Shown here piece by piece: positions 30,466 through 32,116 of a stretch of 32,116 bases of DNA. Under the pieces are notes generated by a model. The model worked only from the letters and a program-made list of their open reading frames with translations. It had not been told where the DNA came from and did no database searches. Source of the stretch: an uncultured Alphaproteobacteria bacterium (GTDB lineage: Bacteria; Pseudomonadota; Alphaproteobacteria; RF32; CAG-239); NCBI GenBank assembly GCA_944392155.1, contig CALXVR010000021.1, positions 1 through 32,116 on the forward strand. The letters are read 5' to 3'. Numbering within the stretch: the first letter of the stretch is position 1; every line of letters begins with the position of its first letter. The translations under genes were made by a program, and so were the position numbers.

Positions 30466-31890
30466 ATGCCACAGAAAACACATACTAAGATTTTGGCTAC
30501 AATCGGTCCATCTTCGGCATCTAAGGAACAAATTGAAAAATTAATTGATGCCGGTTGCGATGCTTTTCGTTTTAATTTTAGTCATGGTACGCATGCCGAG
30601 CATAAAGAACGTTTTGATATTGTTCGTAAGTTGGCTAAAGAGCGCAACAGACACATTACGCTTGTGGCTGATATGCAAGGGCCAAAGCTCCGTGTCGGTG
30701 ATTTTAAAAATGGCAGTATCCTTCTTAAAGAAGGTCAGAAATTTGTGCTGGATATGTCTCATGAGCTGGGCGATGAGAATCGGGTTGAGCTTCCGCATAA
30801 AGAGATTTTTGCTGCGTTAAAGAAGGGCGACAAGCTTTTGCTAAATGATGGAAATATTGTATTGTTGGTAAAAGATTGTAATGCAAACAGCGCGGTTACG
30901 GAGGTCTTGGTCGGAGGTCCTTTGTCCGGACATAAAGGTGTTAACTTGCCAAATATTAAGCTTCCGATTTCTGCTATTACTGAAAAAGACCGCAATGATT
31001 TGGCTTTTGCGTTAAAACTTGGTTTTGACTGGATTAGCTTGTCCTTCGTTCAATCAGCAAATGATGTTAAGGAAGCTCGTGAGCTTATCGGTGATAAGGC
31101 ATGGATTATTTCCAAGCTTGAAAAGCCAAGTGCGATTGATGATTTGGAAGAGATTATCAAGCTTTCTGACGGTATTATGGTGGCGCGTGGTGATTTGGGT
31201 GTCGAGTGTCCGTTGCCGACAGTGCCTGTTTTGCAAAAGAGAATCGTTACGGCTTGTCGTAAGTATGCACGTCCGGTAATTATTGCAACACAAATGCTTG
31301 AGTCTATGATTAAAGCTCCGACTCCGACTCGTGCAGAGGTTTCTGATGTGGCGACCGCGGTTTATGACGGTGCAGATGCTGTTATGCTCTCTGCCGAAAC
31401 AGCTGCCGGTTCTTATCCGGTTGAAGCGGTCAAAATGATGAACTCGGTTATTATGCAGGTAGAAAATGATCCGCTTTTCTTTAAGCTGATGACAAATTCG
31501 CGTTCAAGTAACTGTTGCTTCGGCGAAGCAGACTCCATTACTTTTGCGGCAAGCGACATCTCATCAATCTTGGAAAAAGTTGCTTGTATTGTTACTTATA
31601 CATCTTCCGGTTTGACCACCTTCTTGACAGCAAGAGAGCGTCCGAATCTTCCGATTTTGGCAATTACTTCCGAACCTAAAGTGGCTGATCGTTTGGGTTT
31701 GGTTTGGGGCGCAAAAAGTTTTGTGAACAAGGAAAGTTTTAAGAGCTTTGATAAGATTGAAGACATTGCCGTTAAAATAGCGGTTGAAAACGGTTTTGCA
31801 AAATCCGGCGATCATATCATCATCACAGCCGGTTTCCCTCTCGGCAAAAAGGGAAGAACTAATATGTTGCATACCGTATACGTTAAGTAA
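30466..31890 (+). CDS. pyk: pyruvate kinase
   Basis: 474 residues from ATG 30466 (GAGGAAT ~8 bases upstream; the in-frame GTG 30451 overlaps that site). It makes pyruvate and ATP from phosphoenolpyruvate and ADP. Motifs: TKILATIGPSS, DAFRFNFSHGTHAEH, ADMQGPKLRVGDF, the B domain (about 70-165), WISLSFVQSANDV, IISKLEKPSAIDDLEEII, GIMVARGDLGVECPL, the signature IATQMLESMIKAPTPTRAEVSDVATAVYDGADAVMLS, and a C-terminal domain ending GKKGRTNMLHTVYVK. Substrate and metal residues appear intact. It is monocistronic as far as seen and is followed by a structured non-coding region. Confidence 0.97.
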   Translation: MPQKTHTKILATIGPSSASKEQIEKLIDAGCDAFRFNFSHGTHAEHKERFDIVRKLAKERNRHITLVADMQGPKLRVGDFKNGSILLKEGQKFVLDMSHELGDENRVELPHKEIFAALKKGDKLLLNDGNIVLLVKDCNANSAVTEVLVGGPLSGHKGVNLPNIKLPISAITEKDRNDLAFALKLGFDWISLSFVQSANDVKEARELIGDKAWIISKLEKPSAIDDLEEIIKLSDGIMVARGDLGVECPLPTVPVLQKRIVTACRKYARPVIIATQMLESMIKAPTPTRAEVSDVATAVYDGADAVMLSAETAAGSYPVEAVKMMNSVIMQVENDPLFFKLMTNSRSSNCCFGEADSITFAASDISSILEKVACIVTYTSSGLTTFLTARERPNLPILAITSEPKVADRLGLVWGAKSFVNKESFKSFDKIEDIAVKIAVENGFAKSGDHIIITAGFPLGKKGRTNMLHTVYVK

Positions 31891-31900
31891 AAGTTCGTAT

Positions 31901-32002
31901 AATGGTCATCTAGTACAGAAACTACGGGGTAAAATTTTTAGTCGTGTACTATTTTTGTACACTCAAAAAATTTTCCCCTTGTTTCTTACTATGTGCCTCA
32001 TT
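31901..32002 (+). ncRNA. 102-nt long imperfect hairpin after pyk
   Basis: Paired blocks, outside to inside: AATG/CATT, TAGTA/TACTA, AGAAAC/GTTTCT, GGGG/CCCC, AAAATTTTT with its complement, and GTGTAC/GTACAC around a TATTTTT loop (31950-31956), with only 1-3 nt bulges and internal loops between them. It begins 10 bp after the pyk stop. It could be the 5' hairpin of a small RNA (a TATAAT is at 31898-31903, but no good -35), a pyk 3'-UTR structure, or a short inverted-repeat element. No known RNA family is recognised. Confidence 0.5.
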
Positions 32003-32040
32003 CTCCAACCTTTTGAAAAAGTTTGTATAACGGGTAACTA

Positions 32041-32072
32041 ATAGATATCCCCCAGTAAACTGGGGGTTCTAT
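32041..32072 (+). ncRNA. second hairpin of the structured region
   Basis: CCCCCAG (32049-32055), loop TAAA, CTGGGGG (32060-32066), extended across an internal loop by ATAGA (32041-32045) with TCTAT (32068-32072). It stands between the long hairpin and the terminator and may belong to the same transcript. No T-run follows it. Confidence 0.55.
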
Positions 32073-32074
32073 AG

Positions 32075-32098
32075 AAAAGGCACCTTCGGGTGCCTTTT
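32075..32098 (+). terminator. intrinsic terminator with UUCG loop
   Basis: AAAAGGCACC-TTCG-GGTGCCTTTT: a perfect 10-bp stem closed by the very stable UUCG tetraloop, with the T-run in the right arm. It ends the pyk or small-RNA transcript; the symmetrical arms allow function on both strands. The 16 bases left after it show nothing further. Confidence 0.88.
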
Positions 32099-32116
32099 CC
32101 TTACAGCTCCAAACGG

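Overview
The window looks like a piece of an alphaproteobacterial chromosome from an anaerobic, probably host-associated lineage (inference). Pointers to Alphaproteobacteria are a GapR/DUF2312 gene, a three-gene proton-translocating transhydrogenase (pntAA-pntAB-pntB), a CckA-like kinase-receiver protein and an alpha operon without rpsD between rpsK and rpoA. The anaerobic pointer is a minus-strand operon with two different [FeFe]-hydrogenase-type proteins.

Layout. 1-8310: end of the spc ribosomal-protein operon (rpsH fragment, rplF, rplR, rpsE, rpmD, rplO), then secY-adk, then rpsM-rpsK-rpoA and rplQ. The block is cut by hairpins and terminators in unusual places, and an unrecognised gene with its own promoter and terminator sits between rpoA and rplQ. 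8340-9763: a two-gene unit with a duplicated-repeat protein of unknown function and an Asp/Glu-racemase-like protein whose two catalytic positions are both serine. 9765-14877: a minus-strand operon, in transcription order a small [2Fe-2S] protein, a sensory-type (group C, HydS-like) [FeFe]-hydrogenase with a PAS domain, a SpoIIE/PP2C phosphatase, a second small [2Fe-2S] protein and a group B-like monomeric [FeFe]-hydrogenase. 14904-18899: divergent from it, a histidine kinase-receiver protein followed by two paralogous proteins that look like degenerate GGDEF-EAL proteins. Together, 9.8-18.9 kb reads as a candidate H2 or redox sensing and signalling island; that reading is inference.

18.9-20.6 kb: a secreted, cysteine-rich modular protein whose promoter region carries two 22-bp direct repeats. 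20.6-26.1 kb: a small acidic protein, two membrane proteins with HExxH motifs, and a cell-wall operon (exported protein, MurC/Mpl-like ligase, LD-carboxypeptidase) divergent from a TetR regulator, with a perfect 23-bp palindrome between them. 26.1-30.1 kb: pntAA-pntAB-pntB and, divergently, a two-gene short-chain chromate-transporter pair. 30.1-32.1 kb: gapR, pyk, and a strongly structured 200-bp non-coding stretch ending in a UUCG-loop terminator.

No tRNA, rRNA, CRISPR array, insertion sequence or integrase was recognised. No gene-free stretch exceeds 300 bases; the longest is the structured region after pyk.
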